DNA from: Acidobacteriota bacterium | Lineage (GTDB): Bacteria; Acidobacteriota; Terriglobia; Terriglobales; Acidobacteriaceae | Length of the DNA: 50,085 nt | Assembly (NCBI GenBank): GCA_023441255.1 | Contig: JAEZPW010000323.1 | Coordinates: forward strand, 1 to 50,085 | Direction: 5' to 3' | Shown here: positions 31,432 through 38,614 of the stretch, piece by piece | Layout of the letters: each line of letters begins with the position of its first letter | Position numbering within the stretch: the stretch's first letter is position 1 | Notes under the pieces: model-generated | What the model was told of the DNA's origin: nothing | Databases searched by the model: none | Seen by the model: the letters and a program-made list of their open reading frames with translations, nothing else | Position numbers and translations under genes: made by a program

Positions 31432-32381
31432 TTGGATCTTGCCTCCTGTTGCGGATTACTATCCTGTGCGGGTTGCTGCTTCACGCGTCTCGCGGCCACC
31501 AGCAAGGTGGTCCAAGGGGCGGCGTCGAGCTTGCTGATCTGCACCATGGGGTGAGTATTGGTGGTGTCGTGTATGAACTCGCCGCTCCCGATGTACATAC
31601 CGGTGTGCGTGATCTTGTCCGGGCCGGAACCGAAATAGAGCAGGTCGCCGGGTTGGAGGTCCTTGCGTTGTACGGGGGCAACGCCGCTCCAGGCTGCCTG
31701 CTCGTCGGCATCGCGTGGCATGATGATGCCCCGCTGTCTCACGAGCATTTGCACGAACCCTGAACAATCGTAGCCGAAACTGGATGTGCCGCCCCAGGTG
31801 TAAGTGATTCCGAGAAAATTGCGCGCAAGCGCGATGGTCTGGTCAATGGTGAGTGGCGTGAAATCGGAGCTGACGTCACCCTTCTGGACATAACCCTGCC
31901 GTCCGTCTGGAAGACGAACTTTCAGCCATCGTTCACCGCTGTTCACCTTTTCGTTGATCACCTCGAGGCGTGTTTCCCAGGGAAGGTTAAGAAGGGGCGC
32001 ATGGGCCGTTACATCAGGCTCGCGATAGACGTTCGCGCTTCGCTGCGAAACGCGTACGACTTGGCCACCCGCAGCGTAGGGACTATCCCGCAACGGCTTC
32101 AGCTCATTCACCTGCATCCACCCGGTGTATGCGTCAGGGGTGCGTACGTGAACCCAGTTGGGATCAGTCGAGGGCGGCCCATCGCTCACAATGAAGACAT
32201 TCGTGGAGTAGATCGCCTGTGAAACGACATCGGAATCCAAGGTCGCGGCGCGATACATATTGGCCACAGGCGAAATGACGACGTGCGTAGGAGCTCCCGC
32301 GATCTCTTCGCCCGCAGCGAAAGCAGAAACAAACAAAAATACCGCGAGCGTAAAGAGGACAAGGCGGCTTTTCTGCGACAT
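31428..32381 (-). CDS. Secreted NlpC/P60 murein peptidase with SH3b domains
   Basis: Cleaves gamma-D-Glu-diaminopimelate (or -Lys) bonds in peptidoglycan peptides. From ATG 32381 (AGAGG five bases upstream) it has 317 residues. A signal peptide (LVLFTLAVFLFVSAFAAG) is followed by two SH3b-like domains at about 30-95 and 105-170. The NlpC/P60 domain follows at about 180-300, with catalytic C206 in GYDCSGFVQML, H259 in THTGMYIGSGEF and a third polar residue at H271. SH3b-NlpC/P60 is the layout of B. subtilis YkfC. The next gene encodes the exported dipeptide epimerase, so the released L-Ala-gamma-D-Glu can be epimerised in the same compartment. The C-terminal tail is rich in Gln and Arg. Confidence 0.9.
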   Translation of the reverse strand: MSQKSRLVLFTLAVFLFVSAFAAGEEIAGAPTHVVISPVANMYRAATLDSDVVSQAIYSTNVFIVSDGPPSTDPNWVHVRTPDAYTGWMQVNELKPLRDSPYAAGGQVVRVSQRSANVYREPDVTAHAPLLNLPWETRLEVINEKVNSGERWLKVRLPDGRQGYVQKGDVSSDFTPLTIDQTIALARNFLGITYTWGGTSSFGYDCSGFVQMLVRQRGIIMPRDADEQAAWSGVAPVQRKDLQPGDLLYFGSGPDKITHTGMYIGSGEFIHDTTNTHPMVQISKLDAAPWTTLLVAARRVKQQPAQDSNPQQEARSK

Positions 32382-32577
32382 ACGACCTCTCATACGTTGG
32401 ATACAGCGTTCTGGATTATACAAAGTCCAGCAGCCCCGACTGTAGTAGTCACTGCTATGGAAGCCGACACGGTTCTTTTTGGGAAAGTATGGCTGATGGT
32501 TGCCAGTGTCTGAGAACGAGGTTGTGCTCCCGGGCAGTTCACGCTAAAGGTACAATGAACAATTCCGGAGAAAGAGA

Positions 32578-33009
32578 ATGGGGGCTTTTCGCAAGGCGAT
32601 TTGGCAGGCACTGCTGGTGGCCGCCGGTGTAGCGATCGCTTCCCGCACGTCGGAGTGGGCGTTCGAGAGCTTCTGGCCCGGGTATCCACCGATGCTGAAG
32701 GACTTGACGGGCATGTGCATCGCCGGCATCACGGCGGGCCTTCTGTTCTTTCTCTGGCGAGTACAGCTTCGAAAAAGTATTCTCCTGGCGCATGAACGAG
32801 AGCGGGCTATCCGGCACATCCATCATCACCTGCGCAACTCCCTTCAAGTGATTCTTTACCGGTCGGAAGACCCTGTCGTACGAGCACAGATTGAACGGAT
32901 CCTGCGCGAGGTGGAAGTGGCGCTTCCCAGCAGGAGCGTTGGAGTGAAGACCCACAGCCCTACCGAGCCGGTCGCCCCAACCAATACTCCTTCTGGTTCA
33001 GAAGGTTGA
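32578..33009 (+). CDS. Two-helix membrane protein with an H-box (HHLRNS), no ATPase domain
   Basis: A 143-residue protein of unrecognised name. Two membrane helices (about 6-22 and 44-62) are followed by a charged helix and the text IRHIHHHLRNSLQVIL, with H84-L-R-N-S resembling the phosphoacceptor box of histidine kinases. A second amphipathic helix follows (AQIERILREVEVAL), as in a DHp or HPt hairpin, then a Pro/Ser/Thr-rich tail. There is no N, G1 or G2 box, so it cannot phosphorylate itself. A second protein of the same plan lies at 33939-34379, next to a receiver-only regulator. A TACAAT box is at 32551-32556, and CCGGAGAAAGAG precedes the ATG. A phosphotransfer or scaffold role is an inference. 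Confidence 0.65.
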   Translation: MGAFRKAIWQALLVAAGVAIASRTSEWAFESFWPGYPPMLKDLTGMCIAGITAGLLFFLWRVQLRKSILLAHERERAIRHIHHHLRNSLQVILYRSEDPVVRAQIERILREVEVALPSRSVGVKTHSPTEPVAPTNTPSGSEG

Positions 33010-33051
33010 ACGTGCTCGCATCCAACCAAGGGGAAAAACATCTACTACGTC

Positions 33052-33459
33052 GTGCAGCTTTTCCTTAATGCGGTGTGGGTTCTGCTTGCAGCAGCAGGCA
33101 TTTGCGCCTGTTGCCGCTATGAACTCGGGCTGAACAGGTCGCCTCGCGAGTTCTCGCGAGCGTTGCTCGCGGCGGTCACGATCGCCGTCTTTGCCTTTCC
33201 TGCGATCTCGGCGACCGACGACCTTCGCGCCGCGCAAGCGGTTGTAGAGGAACCCGGGGCGCAGAAACGGCTCTGCTCAGTTTCCCAAGTGATGGCTGGT
33301 CACGCGGCCGACATGATCTATGCCACCGCCGCAGCGCTTCCCAGCCAGGCACGGCCGCATCTGGTTGCGCGCCTCGCTTTCGACAGTACGGCAACTCCCA
33401 GCCAGAACTTCGTCACTCACCCTCTCGACGGGCGCTCGCCTCCGACATCCGTTCTCTAA
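33052..33459 (+). CDS. Small membrane or secreted protein, unknown
   Basis: A 135-residue product starting at GTG 33052. Two hydrophobic segments are visible, FLNAVWVLLAAAGICACC and ALLAAVTIAVFAFPAISATDD, the second ending like a signal-type cleavage site or a membrane anchor. The C-terminal half is Ala/Pro/Thr-rich and polar. The FP(A)ISATDDL text recalls small hypothetical proteins I associate with Acidobacteriota, but I cannot name a family. It begins 42 bp after the H-box membrane protein gene and may share its transcript. Confidence 0.5.
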   Translation: MQLFLNAVWVLLAAAGICACCRYELGLNRSPREFSRALLAAVTIAVFAFPAISATDDLRAAQAVVEEPGAQKRLCSVSQVMAGHAADMIYATAAALPSQARPHLVARLAFDSTATPSQNFVTHPLDGRSPPTSVL

Positions 33460-33563
33460 GCCTCGTCACTCCGATCCTTTCCGCTCCTCTAGCGGGCCCT
33501 TAACGCCGTGCGGAGTGCAGCGGAAAGAGGCTAAAGTCTTCGTAACCATCTGGAGAAGGAATC

Positions 33564-33755
33564 ATGTTTGAAGGCATTTTTCAGCCCATGCACCTGCTCG
33601 TCATACTCTTTGTCGCGCTCCTTGTATTTGGTCCCAAAAAGCTGCCCGAACTAGGCAAAGGACTGGGCGAAGGCATTCGGGGGTTCAAACAAGGCATCAG
33701 TGGCAGTAACCCCGAGGCAAAATCCGAGGAGGAGAACAAAACGCTTCCCTCCTAA
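33564..33755 (+). CDS. tatA: Sec-independent translocase subunit TatA/E
   Basis: TatA multimers form the protein-conducting part of the twin-arginine pathway. The 63-residue product has a short N-terminal helix (HLLVILFVALLVFGPKKLPE), with the FGPKKLPELG hinge diagnostic of TatA/E. An amphipathic helix (GLGEGIRGFKQGI) and an acidic tail follow. GGAGAAGGA lies 4-6 bases before the ATG. tatB and tatC are not adjacent, so this is a solitary tatA. A Tat substrate, the dipeptide epimerase, is encoded 2.1 kb away on the other strand. Confidence 0.93.
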   Translation: MFEGIFQPMHLLVILFVALLVFGPKKLPELGKGLGEGIRGFKQGISGSNPEAKSEEENKTLPS

Positions 33756-33938
33756 CTGCCGGAATCAATGACGCGACGGCCGTGTTCCGGCTTTGTGTGC
33801 TTCAGGGGACAGCCTGAGGCCTCCCCCTGTTCATGGAGTTCAGCACTGGAGTACAGTATCGGACGCATGTCGTGGTAGGGTGGACTGCTTATTGAGCGGG
33901 CAGTTAACCCATCCTATGCTGTTAACGAACGGGGAGAT

Positions 33939-34379
33939 ATGGCTCGCAACGGCACAAGACGGGGGAAGATAGCTGTCGCAGTGTTCTGTGGCTTGCTGGT
34001 GGGAATGATCGCAGCAGGTATACATCTCGCCACGCTGCCGATGGAGCGCGGTATCGTGCTGCATTCTTTGGTGGGAGACTTCATCGCGGCACTGACTGCG
34101 GTGATCGTGTGCCTCGCAATCCAGTTAAAGCAGGAAGAGATCCACTACCAGACGTCGATCGAGCGGGCCGCGATCGTAGCCGAACTGAATCACCACATAC
34201 GAAACGCGGTGTTCCCGCTTTGCTTGGCAATCCAGAAAGCAGGCGACGCCGACTCGATGAAGACCGCGCAGGAAGCGGTCGACCGCATAAATATAGCGCT
34301 CAAGGATGCGACCGTTGATGCCCTCTCCGGACGCACTGTCTACAGCGTGGAGCGTTCTGGAAACAGTGATGGAGCATAA
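33939..34379 (+). CDS. Two-helix membrane protein with an H-box (NHHIRNA), no ATPase domain
   Basis: A 146-residue protein with the same plan as 32578-33009. Two membrane helices lie at about 11-33 and 42-62, then a charged linker. Next comes AELNHHIRNAVFPLCLAIQK, with H86-I-R-N-A in the position of a histidine-kinase H-box, and then a second helix (AQEAVDRINIALKDATVDAL). No ATP-binding boxes exist. The H-N/RN pattern resembles the 'LNHRVKN' box of the HWE/HisKA_2 kinases. The gene is followed at once by a single-domain receiver gene (7-bp gap, or overlap if an earlier start is used), which suggests a phosphotransfer pair. Biochemical role unproven. Confidence 0.7.
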   Translation: MARNGTRRGKIAVAVFCGLLVGMIAAGIHLATLPMERGIVLHSLVGDFIAALTAVIVCLAIQLKQEEIHYQTSIERAAIVAELNHHIRNAVFPLCLAIQKAGDADSMKTAQEAVDRINIALKDATVDALSGRTVYSVERSGNSDGA

Positions 34380-34386
34380 CGCCCGA

Positions 34387-34791
34387 ATGTTCAAAGCTCT
34401 TTTGATAGACGACGAAGAATCGATCGTAAGGCTTTTCTCGGCCATCCTCGAACGTGACGGATTCCGCGTAACTCCCGCCACTTCGGCAGCGCAGGGATGT
34501 GCTCTCCTGCGTCTGGAGTCCTACAACGTTGTAGTGACTGACCTTAAAATGGAAACCCCAATGGCAGGGTTCGAGGTGGTCAGGGCCGCAAGGAGCCTGC
34601 ACCCGCGCCCGTTGATCGTGCTATTGACGGCGTTTCCGGTCCCGCCAGCCCAGTGGCGCGGGGCGGGTGCGGACGCGTTGTTCATCAAAGGGGAGAACAT
34701 CAGGAGCCTACCCGCGCAGATAAAGGCTTTGCTTCGCCACCAGCCCGAACGGGCGAAACTTGAGCCGGCAGCAGCCGGCGTCGGAACATAG
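34387..34791 (+). CDS. Single-domain response regulator (receiver only)
   Basis: A 134-residue CheY-like receiver. All phosphorylation-site residues are present: D8 and D9 in LLIDDEES, acceptor D52 in VVVTDLKM, T81 in VLLTAF and K101 in LFIKGE. There is no DNA-binding or enzymatic output domain; the last about 20 residues are a polar, Ala-rich tail. ATG 34387 gives the usual MFKALLIDDE beginning. ATG 34369 (six residues more, overlapping the previous gene by 11 nt) is possible and would imply translational coupling. The gene is directly downstream of the ATPase-less H-box membrane protein. Its stop is only 3 bp from the convergent hemQ stop. Confidence 0.88.
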   Translation: MFKALLIDDEESIVRLFSAILERDGFRVTPATSAAQGCALLRLESYNVVVTDLKMETPMAGFEVVRAARSLHPRPLIVLLTAFPVPPAQWRGAGADALFIKGENIRSLPAQIKALLRHQPERAKLEPAAAGVGT

Positions 34792-34794
34792 CGA

Positions 34795-35655
34795 TCAGCC
34801 CTGCTCCTTGGCCGGCAGATTACCGTCCAACAGACCCGAAAGTGCAATCGCGGGAACCCTGATGCCGATATAGAAGATGCCGAAGTTGGAATAAACGGCG
34901 CTTACTTCGTCGTAGCGCATTTCCGCAATCAGTTTTTTATAGACCAGCGGCTCATTGGCGAACAGGTCGACACCCCATTCCCAATCGTCGAAGCCGATGG
35001 ACCCGGTGATGATCTGTCGAACCGTGTCGGCATACCGGCGGCCGACTGTTCCGTGTTCGTTCAGCTGGCGTCCCCGATCTTCGATAGGCAGGCTGTACCA
35101 GTTCTTCTCTTCGCCGCGGCGACGATCCATCGGGTAAAAGCAGATGTAACGCGTGTCGGGAATCTTGGGAAACAAGCGCGGAGACATCGCCTGTTTCTGC
35201 CGTGCAAGCGTGTCGGCCACTTCCCTGTTCCACTCTTCAGAATGCGGCTCAACTCCGCGCTCGGCCAGCGAGCGGTACAGCTTGATCGTCGATTCGTAGA
35301 GGCCCAGTTCGATGACCGAGACATAGGACGACGTGGGTTCGAGATAATCGTTCAGGCGCAGGCTGTTGAGTCGAAGTTCCGCCTGGTTCAGCTCGTCGAA
35401 GCTGTTGCGGAAGTGGACGAACATGAGATCCGCCTTGTGCCCAAGCATGGAAAAAACGGCGGACAGGCCGGTGGACTCCATCTCGGATAGCGCCGCGGAA
35501 GCTTCTTGCGCGATGACGCTACGCTCAGATTGCGCCAACTTGCGCCAGTCGCTCCAGCGGAAGCGCATCATCTGGTGCAGCACACTATAGCCCTCAATGG
35601 TGAGTGGCACGGCCTGGAGTTCCGTCGCGGGTTGCGCTTGAACGTTCGTCGACAT
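34795..35655 (-). CDS. hemQ: Coproheme decarboxylase HemQ (chlorite-dismutase family)
   Basis: HemQ turns coproheme III into haem b at the end of the coproporphyrin-dependent pathway. From ATG 35655 (GGAGAG upstream) it has 286 residues. The C-terminal half matches the Firmicutes-type enzyme: Y174 in CFYPMDRRR is the catalytic tyrosine position, R178 replaces the Lys four residues on, H201 in LNEHGTVGRRYA is the proximal haem ligand, and ITGSIGFDDWEWGVDLFAN follows. True chlorite dismutases carry a distal Arg in a different context, so HemQ is the better call. The N-terminal about 20 residues are polar. Its haem-pathway partners hemA, hemC and hemD lie 2-5 kb away on the same strand. A divergent paralogue is transcribed from the other side of its promoter. 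Confidence 0.9.
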   Translation of the reverse strand: MSTNVQAQPATELQAVPLTIEGYSVLHQMMRFRWSDWRKLAQSERSVIAQEASAALSEMESTGLSAVFSMLGHKADLMFVHFRNSFDELNQAELRLNSLRLNDYLEPTSSYVSVIELGLYESTIKLYRSLAERGVEPHSEEWNREVADTLARQKQAMSPRLFPKIPDTRYICFYPMDRRRGEEKNWYSLPIEDRGRQLNEHGTVGRRYADTVRQIITGSIGFDDWEWGVDLFANEPLVYKKLIAEMRYDEVSAVYSNFGIFYIGIRVPAIALSGLLDGNLPAKEQG

Positions 35656-35878
35656 CAAGTCTCTCCGAAAGGTGAATGGAAGGTGAGAACGTAGCCGCCG
35701 CACCGGCGGCTACGCTACAAGTCCGTTACGGGCAAATGACACAACCGAATATTCTATCCGACACAGCCGGATTAGTGCTTGCCGCTAAGGCGATGGCCTG
35801 CCGCAGTTTCGTGCGTGCGCCCCGTTTCGTACATCTCACTGGTAAGGCGCTGCGTCAGCACGCTTGCCCGAGAGAGCC

Positions 35879-36586
35879 ATGAACGAAGAGAAGCCACACC
35901 GCAGGCAGTACGTGAATTTCGGTTTCTTCAAGACCGCACCGGAATGGCGGCGGCTGCCCCTCGATGAGCGTGAGGAGCAGCGTCGCGAGTTCGGAGAAGT
36001 GATACGCAAGTGGCAGGTTGCCGACACGATGAAGGTCCTGACGTATTCGGCAGTCGGGCTGCGCGCTGACGCCGACTTCATGCTGTGGCGCATCTGCTAC
36101 TCGCTTGATTGCCTGCAGGAGATGTCCTCGGACGTGCTGCGTACACGTATGGCAGGATATGTCACTTTGACGCGCTCTTACCTTGGCATGACCCGGCACT
36201 CGCAATATGCGATCGACAACGATTCAGCCGTCTCCCACCATCTGCGAGGGCATGTTCGGGTAGGAGGTTACAAATACCTGCTGGTTTATCCTTTGGTGAG
36301 GACCCGGGCATGGTACGTGCTGCCGTTTGAAGAACGACGCCGTATGGTCAACGAACTCATAAAGCTCAGCAGCGATTTCCCCAACACACGCCTGAATGTC
36401 GTGTATTCGTTTGGACTGGACGAGCAGGACTTCGTGATCGCCGTGGAGACCGATTCTCCGGACGAGTATGAAGAACGCATGATGGACGCGCGCGAGATCG
36501 AAATCAGCCCGTACACGGAAAGGGACCAGCCCAAGACGATCTGCATTCGAGCGTCGCTGGAGGACATGCTGGAACGGATCGGGTGA
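35879..36586 (+). CDS. HemQ/chlorite-dismutase family paralogue lacking the proximal His
   Basis: A 235-residue member of the same family, starting at ATG 35879 (GAGAG upstream; an in-frame TTG at 35864 is less likely). FLAG-like alignment without gaps is possible against HemQ next door: NWYSLPIEDRGRQLNEHG aligns with AWYVLPFEERRRMVNELI. In it, the HemQ proximal ligand H201 corresponds to L160 (codon CTC at 36356-36358, one base from CAC). Y137 in YLLVYPLVRTRAWY sits at the catalytic tyrosine position. The rest (NVVYSFGLDEQDFVIAVETD) is family-like. Without the His it may bind haem weakly, use another ligand or have a different job. It is expressed divergently from hemQ. Confidence 0.75.
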   Translation: MNEEKPHRRQYVNFGFFKTAPEWRRLPLDEREEQRREFGEVIRKWQVADTMKVLTYSAVGLRADADFMLWRICYSLDCLQEMSSDVLRTRMAGYVTLTRSYLGMTRHSQYAIDNDSAVSHHLRGHVRVGGYKYLLVYPLVRTRAWYVLPFEERRRMVNELIKLSSDFPNTRLNVVYSFGLDEQDFVIAVETDSPDEYEERMMDAREIEISPYTERDQPKTICIRASLEDMLERIG

Positions 36587-36593
36587 ATTGCAG

Positions 36594-36680
36594 ATTGCAG
36601 ATTTCAGATTGCAGATTGAACGGACGATTCTATTCACTGCTTGCTGAAATCTGCAATCTGAAATCTCGAATCTGCAATCC
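36594..36680. repeat. CAGATT-rich inverted repeat between the HemQ paralogue and nth
   Basis: Copies of GCAGATT/TTCAGATT at 36587-36617 face the inverted text AAATCTGCAATCTGAAATCT at 36647-36666 and further copies to 36680. The 24 bp at 36594-36617 are the exact reverse complement of 38591-38614 in the hemC-hemD gap. The arms can form a long hairpin with about 30 nt between them. Confidence 0.8.
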
Positions 36681-36745
36681 TTATTTTGTTCGTTTTTTGG
36701 AAAATGCGGAGTGCGTTTTGAGCGGCGCTGGCGACGCGTGCGAAA

Positions 36746-37633
36746 ATGCTCGCCATGGTACGAGGAACGATACCGCGTCAGCCTGCCCGGACTGGGCGCC
36801 AGGAAGGCGTACATAAGCCGGCTACGAAGACCAAGAACATTGCTGTGAGCAAGACCGGAAAAAAGGCACCTGTGTTGCCCGGACAGAAGAAGTCCGCCCG
36901 CAAGGGCGCGAAAGCCGCTTCCAAGGCGCATACGAAGACGGCGATGTCACCCGCCTATAACCCGACGTCGCCGGAACGCATTCACCAGATACTCAAGAGG
37001 CTTGATGCGGCCTATCCGAATGCTACCTGTGCATTGCGCCACAAGAGCGCATGGGAGTTGCTGGTGGCCACCATCCTCTCGGCCCAGTGCACCGATGCGC
37101 GAGTCAATATGGTCACCCCGGAACTGTTCCGGAAATATCCGACAGTGCGGGATTTCGCTGCACTCACCCCGGAAGAACTCGAGCCCGACATCAAGAGCAC
37201 GGGCTTCTTCCGGAACAAGGCGAAGTCGATCGTCGGAGCGGCACGCCAGATCTTGGACGTTTTCGGTGGCAAGGTTCCGGATACGATGGAGGAGTTGCTC
37301 GTACTGCCCGGGGTGGCGCGCAAGACGGCCAACGTCGTCCTTGGCACATGGTTCGGCAAGGCAGACGGCGTGGTCGTGGACACTCACGTCCATCGCATCT
37401 CGCGGCGACTGGAACTCACGACGAATGATGATCCGCAGAAGATCGAGCAGGACCTGATGAACGTTATCCCACGCGACAAGTGGATCATCTTCGCGCACCA
37501 GGTGATTCTGCATGGACGGGCTTTATGCGTGGCACGTCAGCCAAAATGTGCTGAATGTCCGCTGGAGAACATCTGCCACGCCGCCGACAAGGCGTGGAGC
37601 ACGGTGGAGGTGCACGAAACGGCCCAGCCGTAA
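36746..37633 (+). CDS. nth: Endonuclease III (DNA glycosylase/AP lyase) with basic N-terminal tail
   Basis: Removes oxidised pyrimidines from DNA and cuts the strand. The 295-residue product has the helix-hairpin-helix LPGVARKTANVVLG with catalytic K193, D212 in VVDTHVHRISRRL, and the 4Fe-4S ligands C261, C268, C271 and C277 (CVARQPKCAECPLENIC). The catalytic domain starts at about residue 72. Before it lies a tail rich in Lys, Ala and Thr (for example KKSARKGAKAASKAHTKTA) that reads like a histone-H1 or DNA-binding tail. ATG 36746 is used; ATG 36755 or starts further in (GTG 36846, ATG 36943) cannot be excluded, but the tail's composition suggests it is coding. Confidence 0.9.
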   Translation: MLAMVRGTIPRQPARTGRQEGVHKPATKTKNIAVSKTGKKAPVLPGQKKSARKGAKAASKAHTKTAMSPAYNPTSPERIHQILKRLDAAYPNATCALRHKSAWELLVATILSAQCTDARVNMVTPELFRKYPTVRDFAALTPEELEPDIKSTGFFRNKAKSIVGAARQILDVFGGKVPDTMEELLVLPGVARKTANVVLGTWFGKADGVVVDTHVHRISRRLELTTNDDPQKIEQDLMNVIPRDKWIIFAHQVILHGRALCVARQPKCAECPLENICHAADKAWSTVEVHETAQP

Positions 37634-37700
37634 TCACTTCAGTGCGCGCCGCGGCACTCGGGTCAACCTGGAGACCCTCACTTCGCTCCGAATGACAATC

Positions 37701-38546
37701 TCAATCGGTGAACGCCGCGACGATCGCCTTGGCCAGTCCCGGGATCGTGTACTCCTTCGCTTTGATGTTGGCTTTCAACCCAAGCTCTTTCAGGGTTGAG
37801 GTCGTCACGGGGCCAATGGACGCCAGCTTCACACCGTCGAGCAGACCAGAGTAAGCCGCTTCTGCGCCGATGAGTTCGACGAAGTTCCTTGCCGTAGAAG
37901 AACTGGTAAAGGTGACAACGTCCGGTCGCTTCTTGGAATCCTGCAGCGCCGCAATGAGCGCTTTGCGCGAAGGCTTCGGCAGCACGGTTTCGTACGCTTC
38001 CACCACGTCGACCGCAGCACCCGCCTTGCGGAGTTCGTTCGGGATGACGTCGCGCGCCACCTTCGCCCGGACGAGGAGAACGTTGCGGCCTTCAACCTTC
38101 TTTCTCAGGGCGGCGACAACCGATTCGGCGACGTACTCTTTGGGCACCACACTGACGTTGAGGCCGTGCGTCTCGATCGCGGCCTTCGTTGCCGGACCGA
38201 TCGCGGCAATGCGCAGGTGCGCCAGCCAACCCGGTTCCATGCGCAACTTGGTCATGCGGCGGAACAGTGCTTCTACGCCGTTGACACTTGTCAGAATCAG
38301 CCAGTCGTATTCACGTATGGCTTTAATTGCCTGGTCCAGCTGCTTGAAAGACTTGGGTTTATGTATCTCGATGAACGGTATGGCAGTGACATTGGCTCCC
38401 TGCTCGCGCAGGAGCTTCGCGAGGGAGCCGGCCTGAGCCTTGGCACGTCCGATGATGACACGCTTACCACCGAGCGGCTTGCTGCCGGTACTGGACTTGG
38501 CTGACGTCTGCTTTCGTGCGACCTTGGCCGCCGGCGATGCACTCAC
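37701..38546 (-). CDS. hemD: Uroporphyrinogen-III synthase
   Basis: Closes hydroxymethylbilane to uroporphyrinogen III. The 281-residue product has the two-domain HemD layout: VIIGRAKAQAGSLAKLLREQ at the start, DWLILTSVNGVEALFRRM near residue 90, and the C-terminal VVTFTSSSTARNFVELIGA followed by LASIGPVTTSTLKELGL. HemD is poorly conserved, but these blocks and the position after hemC make the call firm. The first 25 residues are Lys/Ser/Ala-rich. A 67-bp gap with a CAATCTG repeat separates it from hemC. It is the last gene of the haem group seen here. Confidence 0.92.
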   Translation of the reverse strand: MSASPAAKVARKQTSAKSSTGSKPLGGKRVIIGRAKAQAGSLAKLLREQGANVTAIPFIEIHKPKSFKQLDQAIKAIREYDWLILTSVNGVEALFRRMTKLRMEPGWLAHLRIAAIGPATKAAIETHGLNVSVVPKEYVAESVVAALRKKVEGRNVLLVRAKVARDVIPNELRKAGAAVDVVEAYETVLPKPSRKALIAALQDSKKRPDVVTFTSSSTARNFVELIGAEAAYSGLLDGVKLASIGPVTTSTLKELGLKANIKAKEYTIPGLAKAIVAAFTD

Positions 38547-38590
38547 ACGCGCACCTCACGGGCAGAAGCCCGGTACGGATCTCAATCTAC

Positions 38591-38614
38591 AATCTGCAAT
38601 CTGAAATCTGCAAT
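38591..38614. repeat. 24-bp CAATCTG repeat in the hemC-hemD gap
   Basis: AATCTGCAATCTGAAATCTG plus CAAT; an exact inverted copy of 36594-36617. Its last base is the final base of the hemC stop codon on the - strand (TGA 38616-38614), so the repeat abuts the gene's very end. Confidence 0.85.

Noticed and set aside
34795..35655. Genuine chlorite dismutase
   Set aside because: The Tyr-bearing CFYPMDRRR and NEHG context matches HemQ, and haem-synthesis genes are nearby; nothing suggests chlorite respiration.
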